Shown here piece after piece: positions 10,454-20,600 of a DNA stretch of 64,000 nt. The position numbers were made by a program, and so were the translations under genes. A model generated the notes under the pieces. It searched no databases and was not told the origin of the DNA. It saw only the letters and a list, made by a program, of their open reading frames with translations. The stretch comes from Hyaloraphidium curvatum (lineage: Eukaryota > Monoblepharomycota > Hyaloraphidiomycetes > Hyaloraphidiales > Hyaloraphidiaceae): NCBI GenBank assembly GCA_025558095.1, contig JAIVFI010000039.1, forward strand, positions 124,001 through 188,000. Direction: 5' to 3'. Position 1 is the stretch's first letter. The number at the start of each line of letters is the position of its first letter.

Positions 10454-11995
10454 ATGGCCTGCGAGTCCGCCGCCGCCGACCTCTCCGGGGACAAACCCCG
10501 TCCCGCGCCCTTTTTCACGCCGCCCGAATGGCTGGCCCTGTTCCCGTCCCGCGTGGAGCGGGCCCCGGGGAGCGTCTGGGACGCCGTGGCGGGATCCGAC
10601 CCCCTCTCCGCGATGCCGGACCGGGTGCCGCTGGCGCGATCCGCGCTGCTCGCCGAGCTGGGCGGGGCGTCGACGGCCGCGGGGTTCCTCGTGGGGCTGC
10701 AGTTCCGGCTGCAGCCCTTCGCGGCGCGGCTGTGGGCGCGCATGCTGCCGTATCTCGCCCTGTTCGTCGCCGTGTTCGACCTCGCGTGGGTCTTCAACGA
10801 CGGCCGCTTCGGCACCGCGCAGCTCGTGGCCGCCACCGTCGCCTTCAACATGGCCGTGGTGGTGTTCGGCGCCGTGCTGCCGCTCAGCGCGTCGTACCGC
10901 TCGAGCTTCCGCCCCCGATCCCCCGCATCGCCCCGGATCCAACCGGCGGACGACGAGTCGGGCCACGCGTTCGCGGGGATCGCACGGTTCCGCCAGCTGG
11001 ACCGCGCCGAGGGCCGGGAGTCGCGGCTGCTCGCCCACGACGCGCGCGACCCCCTTTGCCCCTGCCCCCTCCCGGGCTGCGCCGGCAGGACCTTGTCGAG
11101 GGCCGGAACGCTGCGCGCCCTGGATTGCGCGTTCCGGATCCCGCTGCTGGTGCTGTTGATTGTCGGCGTCGAATGGACGAGCGTGGTGACGCTGGGCGAC
11201 CGCCTGTGGGCCACCTGGTACGGCGCCACCCTGGCGGCGCTTTTCTTCGCAAGCGCCGCGGTGCTGCACGCGCCCAACCTGCTTGGACGGACGCCGGCCA
11301 ACGTCGCCACGCTCGGGCTGGGCCTGAGGTTGCACCAGCGGGCCGTGACGATCGCGCTCCGTTCGATGCTGCTGCGCTACTCGGACGCCCTGTTTCCCGA
11401 TCCCGACGCTGGCGGCCCCGGAAAGTTCCCCGATCCCGGTCCGGGCGCCCAGGACGAACCGTACCTCGTCCTGCACGCCGCTCTGGCCTCCACGTGGCGC
11501 TCCCGCCTCCCCTTCCTCTCCTCCGGCGGCCCGCTGATCCTCAGCGTGTTTCCCGTCTCCGCCATCCCCCTCGTCGCCAACGCCATCGCGGGGGGCTGCA
11601 TCCCGGCATTCACGCTGTACACGCTGCTCTACCTGCTCTACGCGCTGGCCCTGGACGTCGTCAACCTGGCCGCCGCGAACGCGCAGATCGCCGCGGTGAC
11701 GGAGAAGTTCCTGGACGCCTCGGACGCCGCGCGGACCCTCCTTGCGCGGGCGCAGCAGCGCCCCGCTCCCCTTGCTGATCCCGCGGCCGCGGGCGCGCTG
11801 GCCAACCACGCCGGGCTCCTCGTGCAGTGCGCCGACGCGGAGAGGTTCAAGGGGCGGCTGTTCGGGTTCGCCGTGGACGCCGGGGTCGTGAGGAGCGCGT
11901 TCCTGACCTCGTTCACGGCCGCGGTGGGGTTCGTCTCGCTGCTCAAGGCCGCAGGGCTGTCGTTCACCCTGGACGCGGTCTGTCCGTCGCCGTGA
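10454..11995 (+). CDS. 7-TM-like family member B, intact
   Basis: Intronless 513-residue membrane protein and the best reference copy of the family. There is no signal peptide. By hydrophobicity: TM1 about 96-114, directly followed by FNDGRF; TM2 about 124-143; a loop with DPLCPCPLPGCAG (Cys202, Cys204, Cys209); TM3 about 225-246; TM4 about 252-271; a long loop containing LRLHQRAVTIALRS and EPYLVLHAALASTW; TM5 about 360-378; TM6 about 382-402 (GGCIPAFTLYTLLYLLYAL) then DVVNLAAANAQ; a second long loop; and TM7 about 480-498 preceded by RLFGFAVDAGVVRS. An N-terminus without signal, large TM4-5 and TM6-7 loops and seven TMs match the topology of gustatory-receptor-like/DUF3537 proteins. That relationship is a hypothesis from pattern, not a database result. 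Confidence 0.8.
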   Translation: MACESAAADLSGDKPRPAPFFTPPEWLALFPSRVERAPGSVWDAVAGSDPLSAMPDRVPLARSALLAELGGASTAAGFLVGLQFRLQPFAARLWARMLPYLALFVAVFDLAWVFNDGRFGTAQLVAATVAFNMAVVVFGAVLPLSASYRSSFRPRSPASPRIQPADDESGHAFAGIARFRQLDRAEGRESRLLAHDARDPLCPCPLPGCAGRTLSRAGTLRALDCAFRIPLLVLLIVGVEWTSVVTLGDRLWATWYGATLAALFFASAAVLHAPNLLGRTPANVATLGLGLRLHQRAVTIALRSMLLRYSDALFPDPDAGGPGKFPDPGPGAQDEPYLVLHAALASTWRSRLPFLSSGGPLILSVFPVSAIPLVANAIAGGCIPAFTLYTLLYLLYALALDVVNLAAANAQIAAVTEKFLDASDAARTLLARAQQRPAPLADPAAAGALANHAGLLVQCADAERFKGRLFGFAVDAGVVRSAFLTSFTAAVGFVSLLKAAGLSFTLDAVCPSP

Positions 11996-12290
11996 ACGGC
12001 GGCGATCGGGTGGTCTTCGGGGGGCGGGGCTCCGTTGCAAGCATGCGATTGGGCTTGAGACGGCGTGTCGGCAATATTACATTGCCGCTGCGGCCGAGAG
12101 CGTTGAACATTGTCCGGGCAGAGAGAGCATCCAGCGCGGCGGCCCCAGTTGTGGGGCTGGGAACGGGTTCGGATGCGTTGCGCCGAGTCCGATGCTCGCC
12201 CCGAATCCGGCACCCTGCTCCGTGTCGGCGCACGCCCCGCGGGCCCGTCGCGATGCGGGCACGCCACGCCCCGGCAGCCTCGGCGCCGTG

Positions 12291-13421
12291 ATGGAGACCG
12301 CGGACACCGCTCGCCGCGGGTCGCCCGGCGCGTTCGGCGCGCTGCCGCACGAGCTGCTCGTCCGCCTCCTGGCCTTCCTCGCCGCGGACCCCGTCGCCCT
12401 CTTTGCCGCGCGCGCCGCGTCGCCCGCGCTCCGCATCGCCGCGTCGGACCCGTCGCTGTGGCGCGAACTCTCCGTAACGCACGAGCTCGGCCGCCGGGCG
12501 CGCCACGAAATCAAGGCGGTCCACACCGTGCTGGCCGAGGAGGTCATCGACCTCCTGCAATGCTGCGCCGATCTCGCGGCCGCCCAGGGCGTTGCCGGGA
12601 TTCGCTCCGCCCTCTTCGACTTTCGCCGCGACGCGTTCGCCCCACGCGAATCCTCGGCCATCCTCGCAACCTTGGCGGGACGACACGGCGCGTGGTTGGA
12701 GCGTCTCCACGTGCCCGACACCTCTGAGCTGCCCTTTGCCGCGCTGGAGGCGTTCCTGGCGCACCCGCCGCCCCGGCTGGCCGAGCTGGACCTGTTCCTC
12801 TCCCCGCCGTCGGGAGACGTCGTTTCGGACAGCCAGTGGCGCTCCCTCGGCGCCCTCATTTTCGCGCATCCCCTGCGCAAGCTCGCCCTGCGCGGGCCCG
12901 AGGGCATCGCCTCAGTCCTGCGCCGCAGCTCCGCATGCCCCACCCTCGAAGCCCTGCACCTCGCCGAATCCGCGTGCGAAACCCTGCCGCCGTACCTGGC
13001 GGCCAGCTTCCCGCGCCTCGCCGAACTGTCCCTCGAAGCTCCCTACCTGTACGCCGTCGGCGGCGCCTCCTCCTGGGCCTCGCGGGGCATCGCGCCCAAC
13101 CTCCCCGCGACCGTCCGTCTGCTCCGCGCCGACATGAGCGACACCGACGCCCCCGATCACGAAGCCTCGGGGTTCCTGCGTGCCTTCTCATCCCGCGGAC
13201 AATTCGACGGCGTGGAGGAGCTGGAGCTGGCCGTGCAGGCGTTGGAGATGACGGTCGGGGAGGCGGAGGAGGTGCTGCGGGGGTTGTGGGCTGCGAGGGA
13301 GTCCAGGCGCGGGAGGGAGCAGGGGTGGAGGGCGCTGCGGAAGGTGACGATCACCGCAGAGGGGAGGGCGATCGTGTCCGAGGGACCGGGAATGACGGTG
13401 GAGTGCTTTCCAAACGAATGA
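12291..13421 (+). CDS. F-box protein with LRR-like C-terminal region
   Basis: Single-exon 376-residue protein. The start at 12291 (METADTARRG) is preferred over an in-frame ATG 99 bases upstream because the F-box then begins near residue 17. The F-box is FGALPHELLVRLLAFLAADP...SPALRIAASDPSLWREL, the SKP1-binding helix bundle of SCF ubiquitin ligases. After it come leucine-rich segments at irregular spacing (LERLHVPDTSEL, RLAELDLFL, LRKLALRGPEGI, TLEALHLAES, RLAELSLEAP, VEELELAV), consistent with degenerate leucine-rich repeats for substrate binding. It probably recruits an unknown protein to ubiquitination. The gene converges with the CoA-transferase gene (52 bp between stops). Confidence 0.75.
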   Translation: METADTARRGSPGAFGALPHELLVRLLAFLAADPVALFAARAASPALRIAASDPSLWRELSVTHELGRRARHEIKAVHTVLAEEVIDLLQCCADLAAAQGVAGIRSALFDFRRDAFAPRESSAILATLAGRHGAWLERLHVPDTSELPFAALEAFLAHPPPRLAELDLFLSPPSGDVVSDSQWRSLGALIFAHPLRKLALRGPEGIASVLRRSSACPTLEALHLAESACETLPPYLAASFPRLAELSLEAPYLYAVGGASSWASRGIAPNLPATVRLLRADMSDTDAPDHEASGFLRAFSSRGQFDGVEELELAVQALEMTVGEAEEVLRGLWAARESRRGREQGWRALRKVTITAEGRAIVSEGPGMTVECFPNE

Positions 13422-13473
13422 GGTGTTCCTACGGTACACCATGCCCAGAACTTGAAGCCCCGAAAGAATCCCG

Positions 13474-14751
13474 CTACAGGCTCGCCCTCGGCTTTCCCCG
13501 CGTGATCCCACCCTCCGCCTCCATCCCGGCGATCTCCTCGTCGCCCAGCCCCAGCCAGCGGAGCACCTCCTCCGTGTGCTGCCCCAGCCCCGGCGCCCTT
13601 TCCAGGGCCCTCCTCCTGGCGCCGGGGAAATCGAGCGGCGAGGTCACCGTGAGCCCCGTGCCGTCGGCGTAGGGCCCGTAGATCCCCGCCTCGCGCGCGT
13701 GCGCCGACCCCGCGGCGTCGGAGAGGGTGGCGATGAGCCCGTAGGGCACCCTTGCGGCGTCGAACCGCGCGGCGATCTCGTCGCGGTCGAATTCGGCGAA
13801 CCTGGCGTCGAGGATCCGGATGATCTCGGCCGAGTTGGCCAGGCGGCCCTCGTGCGTGGCGATGCGCGGGTCCGCGGCCAGGCCGGGGTCGCCGAGGGCT
13901 TCGAACAGGGGGCCGAAGATGTCGGGGGCGAGGACGACCAGCTGCAGCCATCTGCCGCAGCGGCACCGATAAGTGTTGAGCGTGGGGTAGGGCGCCTCGG
14001 TTCGGGGGCGGATGGGCTGCTCTGTAGCGCCGTCGAAGCGACCCTGCAGGGCCGTGCCGTTGCTCCAGACGCCGTTGTGGAACAGGTTCGTGCCGACCAC
14101 GCGGCCGCGGCCGTCGACCGAACGGGCGTAGAGGCCCGCGGAGATCGCAGCAACCATGCTCATCGCAGTTGCATGATCGCCCATCGCGCCGACGGCAAGG
14201 CTCGGCGGCGCGTCGGGATGCGGCTTCACCACATCCTGCATCCCCGAGGCGGCCCACCACGCGGTGGCGTCGAAGCCGGGCTTGTGCCTGTCGGGCCCGG
14301 TCTCGCCGTAGCCCGTCAGCGAGGCGTAGATCAGCCGTGGGTTGCGGGCGAGCATCGTCGCGGCGTCGATGCCGAGCCGCTCGCGCGCGGCGAGGGGGGT
14401 GTTGGTGACGAGCACGTCGGCGCGCTCGACGAGGCGGAAGAAGGCGGACAGCGCGCCCTTGTGCCGCAGGTTCAGGGCGACGGAGCGGCGGCCCTTGCCC
14501 TCGAAGTCGAAGATGAAGGGCGGGTCCCCGGGCCGGGAGATGTTGCGGAAGTTGTCGCCCTCGGTGGGCTCCACCTTGATCACCTGTACAGGGCGAGCGG
14601 CGTTGGGGGGTTGGTACGGTGCTGGCCGCGGGAGCGGAGAACCGCCCACCTCGGCGCCCCACTCGGCGAGCACCGTCGACGTCGACGGCCCGGCGGCGTA
14701 CTGCGTCGCGTCGATGACGAGCAGCCCTTCGAACGGGAGCCTCGTAGCCAT
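13474..14751 (-). CDS. CaiB/BaiF family CoA-transferase
   Basis: Two exons (14650-14751 and 13474-14583) encode 403 residues, the typical length of class III CoA-transferases. The N-terminus reads LLVIDATQYAAGPSTSTVLAEWGAEV|VIKVEPTEGDNFRN, where the bar marks a 66-nt in-frame intron without stops; unspliced, 22 extra residues would interrupt the CoA-binding strand. Later blocks: NLRHKGALSAFFRLVERADV, VTNTPLAARERLGIDAATML, NPRLIYASLTGYGETGP and VGTNLFHNGVW. The catalytic Asp expected about residue 150 is best matched by the Asp in HKPGFDATAWWAASGM. Members swap CoA between carboxylic acids (carnitine, oxalate, racemases). The exact substrate, or whether it is an alpha-methylacyl-CoA racemase, is open. 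Confidence 0.88.
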   Translation of the reverse strand: MATRLPFEGLLVIDATQYAAGPSTSTVLAEWGAEVGGSPLPRPAPYQPPNAARPVQVIKVEPTEGDNFRNISRPGDPPFIFDFEGKGRRSVALNLRHKGALSAFFRLVERADVLVTNTPLAARERLGIDAATMLARNPRLIYASLTGYGETGPDRHKPGFDATAWWAASGMQDVVKPHPDAPPSLAVGAMGDHATAMSMVAAISAGLYARSVDGRGRVVGTNLFHNGVWSNGTALQGRFDGATEQPIRPRTEAPYPTLNTYRCRCGRWLQLVVLAPDIFGPLFEALGDPGLAADPRIATHEGRLANSAEIIRILDARFAEFDRDEIAARFDAARVPYGLIATLSDAAGSAHAREAGIYGPYADGTGLTVTSPLDFPGARRRALERAPGLGQHTEEVLRWLGLGDEEIAGMEAEGGITRGKPRASL

Positions 14752-15329
14752 GCTTGTGCGTCTTGGACAGCGGTTTGCTTCCTGGTGTTGGTGTCTCCCG
14801 GCAGAGATGCGCCACAAACGCCGCCGCAAGGATCCGATTTGCCGCATTGACTTTGCCCCACCAAAGTCCAAATCTCTATGGTCTCGCCACATGGCGTCGA
14901 CGAAATGATCATGCTCCCGGGCGAAAGTCCTGCGGGCAACGGCGTTCCGGGACGCGGGGGTCGCGCGCCCCGATCGTGTCCGCGCGGGCCGGGCGGAGCA
15001 GCGAGCTTCACACAGGACAGGCCGCTGATCCGCGGGCATCGGTGGCAATTTTAGCTTGTGCGAGGCGATCGAATGCAGGAAAGCGGGGGTACGTATTGCC
15101 TTTGGGCGCATGCCCATATCCAATGTATCGGGCCAGTGGAACCTTACCCAAACGCCTTCGCGCAGTGATGAATGGCAGCGATGGCAGTCTGCCGGCTGTC
15201 GTAACACCCTTGATTGCGCGGACCGCCTCCTGGCCGGTGCCGCATCCGTGGTCAGCAACGGCCATCGCCGTGCGGGGCTGGTGCAAGACCCACCCATCTC
15301 CCGCCCGAACCACGCCGGCCGATTCCGCG
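14752..15329. other. Divergent promoter interval, CoA-transferase / secreted kinase
   Basis: 578 bases between divergent ATGs. Open frames continue through parts of it in several phases, but they show no family motifs and lack an ATG with good context, so I read it as 5' flanks. No repeat or RNA structure was noticed. Confidence 0.45.
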
Positions 15330-17263
15330 ATGGGGACGTGCCGTGTGCTTTTCCTCCTCCTCGCGCTCGCGCTGCTCTCTGCGCTCTCTGCGGACGGCGC
15401 CGAGCGCGGCCGCGGGGGCGGCGGGAAACCCCCCAAGTCGTCGTACGAGGCGTACGACGCGCCGCTGCCCGAGGACGGCGGCGGCGGCGGCGGCAGGGGG
15501 CCGCCCCGTGCGGGCGGCGGCGGCGGGGCGCCCGACGGCCCGGCATGTACGCCCGCGCGCTCGCAGCCCGCCGCGCTGAACCCGGCCGTGTCGCTGCCGA
15601 ACCGCGTGCTCCGCAACCGCGACCCGACGTTCCCGCCGCTCATCTACTTCGAGGTCGGCCGCGAGCTGGGCGGCGGCGCGTTCGGCAAGGTCATGCTGGC
15701 CTCGCTCAAGGCCGCGAAGCCGGCCGTGCTCGACACGCTCGAGGAGAAGCCCGCGCGCTTCTTCGCACTCAAGGAGCAGAGCTACGACCACGTGATCCCG
15801 TGCGGCAACGACCCGCGCCCCGCGATGGTGCGTCGGTCTTCGCGCACTGAGCCGCAGTTCGTGGGTTGCCCCCGCGTCCCTCCGCGATCACGATGTGTAG
15901 CCAACCGCTCCCCGGTTCTGCAGATGGAGCGGGTCAACGGCGGGCCGTACATCATCAGGTATTGGGGCTCGTGGTACAGCCGCAGCCTGGATGGCAAGAA
16001 AAAGCGGGCGCACTTCACGATCGCCATGTCCAAGGCGGTTTCGGACCTGGAGAGCGAGCTCCTTGGCACGGGGCGGTTCTACAAGCGCCCCGGGATCCCG
16101 GAGGACAAGGCCAGGATCATCATCGGGCAGCTCGTCATCGCCATCGGCTTCATGCACTCCAAGGGGATCATCCACCGCGACTTCAAGCCCGGCAACATCC
16201 TGCTCGACGCCAAGCGCCGGCCCATGGTCGCCGACTTTGGCTGCGCCATCGACGCCAACCGGGTGGAGCAGGACCTGTCCGAGGCCGGCGTGTGCGACTA
16301 CCGCATCCGTGCCCCCGAGGCCATGGTCTACCCCGCGTTCATCGACGCCCCCAAATGTGGGTTCCTCATTGGCGCGGGATTCCCCCGGCTGATTTTGCAC
16401 CCCCAACGCTCCAGACAGCTACGAAGCCGACTGGTGGTCGCTGGGCGTCGTCACGCACAACATCCTCACCGGCACCGGCCAGCTCGAGAGGGGCGACACC
16501 AACGGCCCCTTCGTGTCCCGGCTGGCCGGCATGGCCCGCTATTCCCAGTACTGGTACGACCAGCACAAGAACCAGGCGACGCCCCGGCGGGAGGACTACC
16601 TCGACCGTGCCAAGCTGGCCCGGCTGAGCCCCGACGCGCGGTCCTTTGTCCTGGCGCTGCTCGAGTTCGATCCGGCGCGCAGGCTGGGCACCTACTCGGG
16701 CGACGGCAAGAAAGGTGCGCGGTCCCCGCCGCCGCGCGCGACCGCGCTGATCCCCCGTGCCAGGCTGGGAAGCCGTCATGTGCCACCCGTTCCTCGCCCC
16801 CCTGGACCCGAACCGGCTCATGGCCGCCGGCGCCAGGCAGGCCGAGGAGCTCGGCGCGCCCCTCGTCTTCGACACGCGCACGGGGAAGCCGCCGAATCCC
16901 AAGGAGCCGCTCGAGGCGCAGCTCGCGCCCAAGGCGCCCAAGGTCAGCGAGGTGCGGGCGGCGCTCAAGGCGGCGTCGGACGACGCGTACGCGGCGTACG
17001 AGCACCTGGTCGAGGACAGGCAGCCGCCCAAGAAGGGGGCCGAGGATCCGTACCTCGAGTACGACGAGGCGGCGGACGGGGGCAAGGGCGGGGCGGCGTC
17101 GGGCGGCAAGAAGGGCTCCGGGGACGAGGGGGGCAGCTACGAAGAGTACGAAGAGCTGGCGGATGCGGCGCCCGTGGATCCGGCGCCGGCCAAGGGGGGG
17201 AAGAAGAGCGGGGGGAGGAAGCCGTCCAGGCGCGGGTTGGGGTGGGCGGCGCTGGCGAACTGA
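15330..17263 (+). CDS. Protein kinase with N-terminal signal peptide
   Basis: Four exons (15330-15827, 15924-16356, 16415-16714, 16764-17263) encode 576 residues. Residues 1-24 (VLFLLLALALLSALS core) form a clear signal peptide. A Gly-rich linker leads to an AGC-like kinase domain: GGGAFGKV loop at 114-121, Lys148 in FFALKEQ, candidate alphaC Glu168, HRDFKPGN at 250-257, DFG at 270-272, APE at 296-298, then YSYEADWWSLGVV. All catalytic residues are present. Intron 1 (96 nt) is in frame without stops; introns 2 and 3 restore KYSYEADWW and KKGWEAVMCHPFL. The C-terminal 200 residues are Lys/Gly-rich with four spaced acidic tyrosine patches (SYEAY near the N-terminus; AYAAYEHL, PYLEYDEA and SYEEYEEL at the C-terminus). 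A catalytic domain behind a signal peptide implies an ER/secretory or extracellular kinase, or an uncleaved anchor. Confidence 0.8.
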
Positions 17264-17622
17264 CCCCGCGGGGTTCGGGACTTTCGGGCGGGTTTCGGAG
17301 CCTTGGATGCAGGTCGAGCATGCCGGGGTCGGCACTTTCGGGGCAGTGCCGACCGCCTTCCTATTGTATCTAGCTGTTTGCTGTTCGCTTCTTGGCAATT
17401 GACACGGTTGCTGGTTCGCAATGTTGACCGCGCTGCATCGGTGTCGCAGCATCTTACAAGACATGACCTGAATAACCGATTATTGCCCATACCGGATGGC
17501 GATCCTCGTCCTGGGCTTGGAATCTTCTTTGGAAGCAGGGCGGATGCGATTGGGGGGCCGTCTTGGGGCCGTCTCCCACTCCGGAAAAAACACGCGTAAC
17601 TCGAGCCCCCCAACACGCAACG
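17264..17622. other. Spacer between kinase and alcohol dehydrogenase genes
   Basis: About 360 bases with a less GC-biased composition (for example around 17350-17500) than the flanking genes. It should hold the kinase 3' UTR and the dehydrogenase promoter. No motif stands out. Confidence 0.4.
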
Positions 17623-19257
17623 ATGGCCGCCCAGGAGATCAAGTACCCGCTGAAATGCAAGGCGGCGATCCTGACCGAGTGCGTGGCCCGCCGGCTTTGG
17701 CCCCGCTGCGCGTTCTGACCGCGCCGCGTCGCGGGGGACGGAACACCGCGACCTCAGGTACAACAAGCCGATGGAGATCAAGGAGGTCGAGTGGGACGGT
17801 GGACGGCGGTGAATCGCGTCGAATGGAAGCGTTGCTGACCGGGATGCGCTACAGAACCCAGGGCCAACGAGTGTGGGTCACTCGTGCCGGGGGGGACAAC
17901 GGGGTCGGGCGCCGGGACGCTGCCGGACAGCCCCCTCGGCGGCCATCTCCCGCGCTTGCCAATGGCTGACCATTGTTTGCGGCTCGTTAGGCCTCGTTCG
18001 CGTTCACACCACCGGGGTTTGCCACTCGTGGGGCCTCCCACCGTGCTCGGCCCCTTCACCGCTTATGTCCCCCTCCCTGCAGCGACCTGCACATCATGAA
18101 AGGAGACCTTTCGGCTTTCACCAGCGTGCCAATGTTGCTGGGCCATGAAGGTGCCGGCACGGTCGTCCAGGCCGGCCCGGGCGTCACGCGCCTCAAGAGC
18201 GGCGACAGGGTCATCTTCCTGTTCGTGCCCAACTGCGGGATCTGCGGGCAGTGCCAGATCGGGCGCCCCGGCAATTGCCAGGGCCGCCGCGCGACCTCCG
18301 GTGCCTCGCACGACGGGACCTTCCGCGTGAGGCTGGACGGCAAGGGCCTGCCCAGGATGACGTCGCTCGGCCTGTTCTCCGAGTACGTCGTGGTCTCGGC
18401 CGAGCAGCTGGTCCACGTCACGGACGACGAGGTGCCGCTCGACCGCTGCGCCCTCGTGGGCTGCTCCGTCATGACCGGTGTTGGCGCCGCCATGAACACG
18501 GCCAAAGTCGAGGTGATTGATCAACCGTGGCACGAACTCTTTCTTCGTCCCTGACGCGCCTTCTCTTTCTTCCCCCCCCTTTGCTCCCGCTGACAGATGG
18601 GCTCGACCGTTGCCGTGGTTGGCTGCGGCGGTGTCGGCCTCAACGTAATCCAGGGCGCACGCAACCTGAACGCCGCCACCATCATCGGCATCGACTTGCT
18701 CGACAACAAGCTCGAGTACGCGAAGCAGTTCGGGTGAGCATCTTTCGCCTGGCCGCACCGTGACCGAGCGAGCTCATTTCGGGCCACCCACAGCGCCACC
18801 CACGTCATCAACGGCAAGGACAAGGACACCGTAGCCGAGGTCCTCAAGATCTGCCCCAACGGCGTGGACTACGCCTTCGACGCCATCGGCAATAGCAAGG
18901 TGCTCGAGCAGATCTTCAACATGCTGACCCCCGGCGGGTCGGCCATCGAAGTCGGCGTCGCGCCCCAGCAACAGATGTCGAGCCTCTCGCCGCTCATGCT
19001 CAACCTCAAGGAACTCAAGATCCTCGGGTCGATGTACGGCAGCGCCCGTCCCCAGCTCGACATGCCGAGGCTGCTGGCGCTCTACAAGCAGGGTGGGTTC
19101 GGCCGGGCTGCCCATTGGACTTTCCGCCTCACTCTCCTGGCCAGGCCGCCTGAAGCTCGACGAGCTCATCTCTAAGACCTTCACGCTGGAGCAGATCAAC
19201 GAGGGCTTCGAGGAGCTCAAGGCAGGCGGTATCGCGCGTGGCGTTATCAAGATGTGA
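17623..19257 (+). CDS. Zinc-dependent alcohol dehydrogenase (MDR family)
   Basis: Eight exons: 17623-17678, 17758-17798, 17855-17872, 17991-18027, 18083-18512, 18597-18733, 18794-19092, 19145-19257; 376 residues. Every junction keeps phase and restores family sequence: [55 protein letters not shown]. Exon 3 is only 18 nt. Catalytic zinc ligands: Cys in GVCHSD, GHEGAG, and the Cys of GCSVMTG; structural zinc ligands are four Cys in [15 protein letters not shown]. The Rossmann motif is [12 protein letters not shown] followed by [10 protein letters not shown], where the Asp implies NAD(H). It resembles class III-like and plant/bacterial long-chain Zn-ADHs. It should oxidise primary or secondary alcohols in the cytosol; substrate unknown. 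Confidence 0.88.
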
Positions 19258-19400
19258 TGTAAGAGACGCGGAAAATCTTTTCCTTTTCATCTCCCGTTTG
19301 GATCGATCGCCAGGTAGAGGCGGCGGCGGCGGAGCTCGGCCGTGGGCTGGCCCCCGCAAGTCGCGCCTAAACTTTGTTTCGCAACCCACTTCCCGACCAA

Positions 19401-20600
19401 ATGCTCTCGCGATTGAAGCCCGGGACGCGTCATTCTTTGCTTTCGCGCCCTGCGCGTGGTCTGCTGCTTCCGCGCCGAGGCAACGCGCCGCCGCGGGCTG
19501 CTTTCGCGTCCGCCGCGCGGTCGCTCCCGCTGGCGCATGGCGCGCCCATCGCCGTCGTAGGGGGCTCGGGCTTCGTCGGCCGCAATATTGTCCGGCTGCT
19601 CAAGGAAAGCGGCGAGACGGAGGTCGTGAACATCGACCTCGCTCCGCCTCCGGACCTCTATACCGCCGATGCCCCACTCGTCAAGGCGGACGTCACGGAC
19701 CCGAAGGCAATAAAAGCCGCGCTAGCGAGGCAGCCCGGCGAGAGGCCATTCGGGGCCGTGTTCCACGTCGCCGCGTACCTGTCGTTCATGGACCGCTTTC
19801 CCTCGGAGCTTCCGAAATCCATGGCCGTCAACGTCGGAGGAACCAAGAACGTGATCGAGGCCTGCAGGGAGCTGAGCATACCGTACCTTGTGCAGACAAG
19901 CACCTCGCATGTCTGCGTCGGGCAGGACATCTGCCCGATTCTGGACGGCGACGAGTCGACACCCTACACGGAGAAGCCCGTGAACCACTACTCTCTTTCG
20001 AAGGTACTAGCGGAAAAGGCCACCCTGGAGGGCGACGGCGCCTCCCTTGCCTCCGGCAACGGAACCCTCGCGACCGCCTCGGTACGGCCGACTTCGAGCG
20101 TTTTCGGCTTCCTGGATGCCATCTCAACGGAGAGCTACATCCGAGTTCGGACGATGTTCCCTCCGGTGAGGCCCGAGAACAAGATTGACTTTGTGCACGT
20201 CGAGAACGTGGCCTTGGGACACCTCCTTGCGATGCACGCGCTCCGTTCGGGAACTCCGGGCGTGCGCGGCCGCGCTTTCTTTGTTTCAAACGACGAACCC
20301 ATGTCGTTCCCTGAGTACGCTGTGCTGCTATCTTCGCATATCCCATCGTTCAGAACGATTGATACCCGGGTCATCTACCCGATGTATGCCCTATCCGACG
20401 TCTTCCGGCGCTTCGGAGGACGGTTGCCAGGGGACATGGGGATCCTCAGCCTCGCGGTCTGGAAACTGCACAACTTCGAGTATACTTTCAGCTGTACAAG
20501 GGCGAAGAGCGTGCTGGGATACAAGCCCATGTTCAGTGTGTCCGAGGCCTTGGACCGGACGATGCGGCAGTACAACGATGCCGGGATGCTGGCTGGATAG
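19401..20600 (+). CDS. NAD-dependent epimerase / 3-beta-HSD-like reductase, copy 1
   Basis: Intronless 399-residue extended SDR. The start at 19401 is set by alignment with the downstream copy, which also starts MLxRL. Residues 1-45 are Arg/Ser/Ala-rich without acids, fitting a mitochondrial targeting peptide. Motifs: VVGGSGFVGRNI (GxxGxxG), Asp80 in VVNIDLAPP (NAD preference), VFHVAAYLSFMD, STSHVCVG, catalytic VNHYSLSKVLAEK (Tyr-x3-Lys), RPTSSVFGF, and DFVHVENVALGHLLAMHAL. This combination is that of the 3-beta-hydroxysteroid dehydrogenase/isomerase and sterol C4-decarboxylase group. Role could be sterol or another hydroxylated lipid oxidation. It is the upstream half of a tandem pair with the gene at 20797. 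Confidence 0.85.
   Translation: MLSRLKPGTRHSLLSRPARGLLLPRRGNAPPRAAFASAARSLPLAHGAPIAVVGGSGFVGRNIVRLLKESGETEVVNIDLAPPPDLYTADAPLVKADVTDPKAIKAALARQPGERPFGAVFHVAAYLSFMDRFPSELPKSMAVNVGGTKNVIEACRELSIPYLVQTSTSHVCVGQDICPILDGDESTPYTEKPVNHYSLSKVLAEKATLEGDGASLASGNGTLATASVRPTSSVFGFLDAISTESYIRVRTMFPPVRPENKIDFVHVENVALGHLLAMHALRSGTPGVRGRAFFVSNDEPMSFPEYAVLLSSHIPSFRTIDTRVIYPMYALSDVFRRFGGRLPGDMGILSLAVWKLHNFEYTFSCTRAKSVLGYKPMFSVSEALDRTMRQYNDAGMLAG

Noticed and set aside
10442-12040. 532-codon open frame antisense to member B
   Set aside because: Low-complexity Arg/Gly/Glu-rich product caused by the GC-rich third positions of the sense gene; no motifs. The same applies to long antisense frames opposite most genes here (for example 48111-49256, 35763-36761 and 5449-6621).
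13474-15546. Extended 690-codon version of the CoA-transferase frame
   Set aside because: Homology begins only at the Met at 14751; the upstream extension is Arg-rich, overlaps the divergent kinase gene and looks like flank.
19258-19400. Independent start of the reductase copy 1 at 19374
   Set aside because: An in-frame ATG nine codons upstream exists, but the paralogue starts at the position equivalent to 19401.
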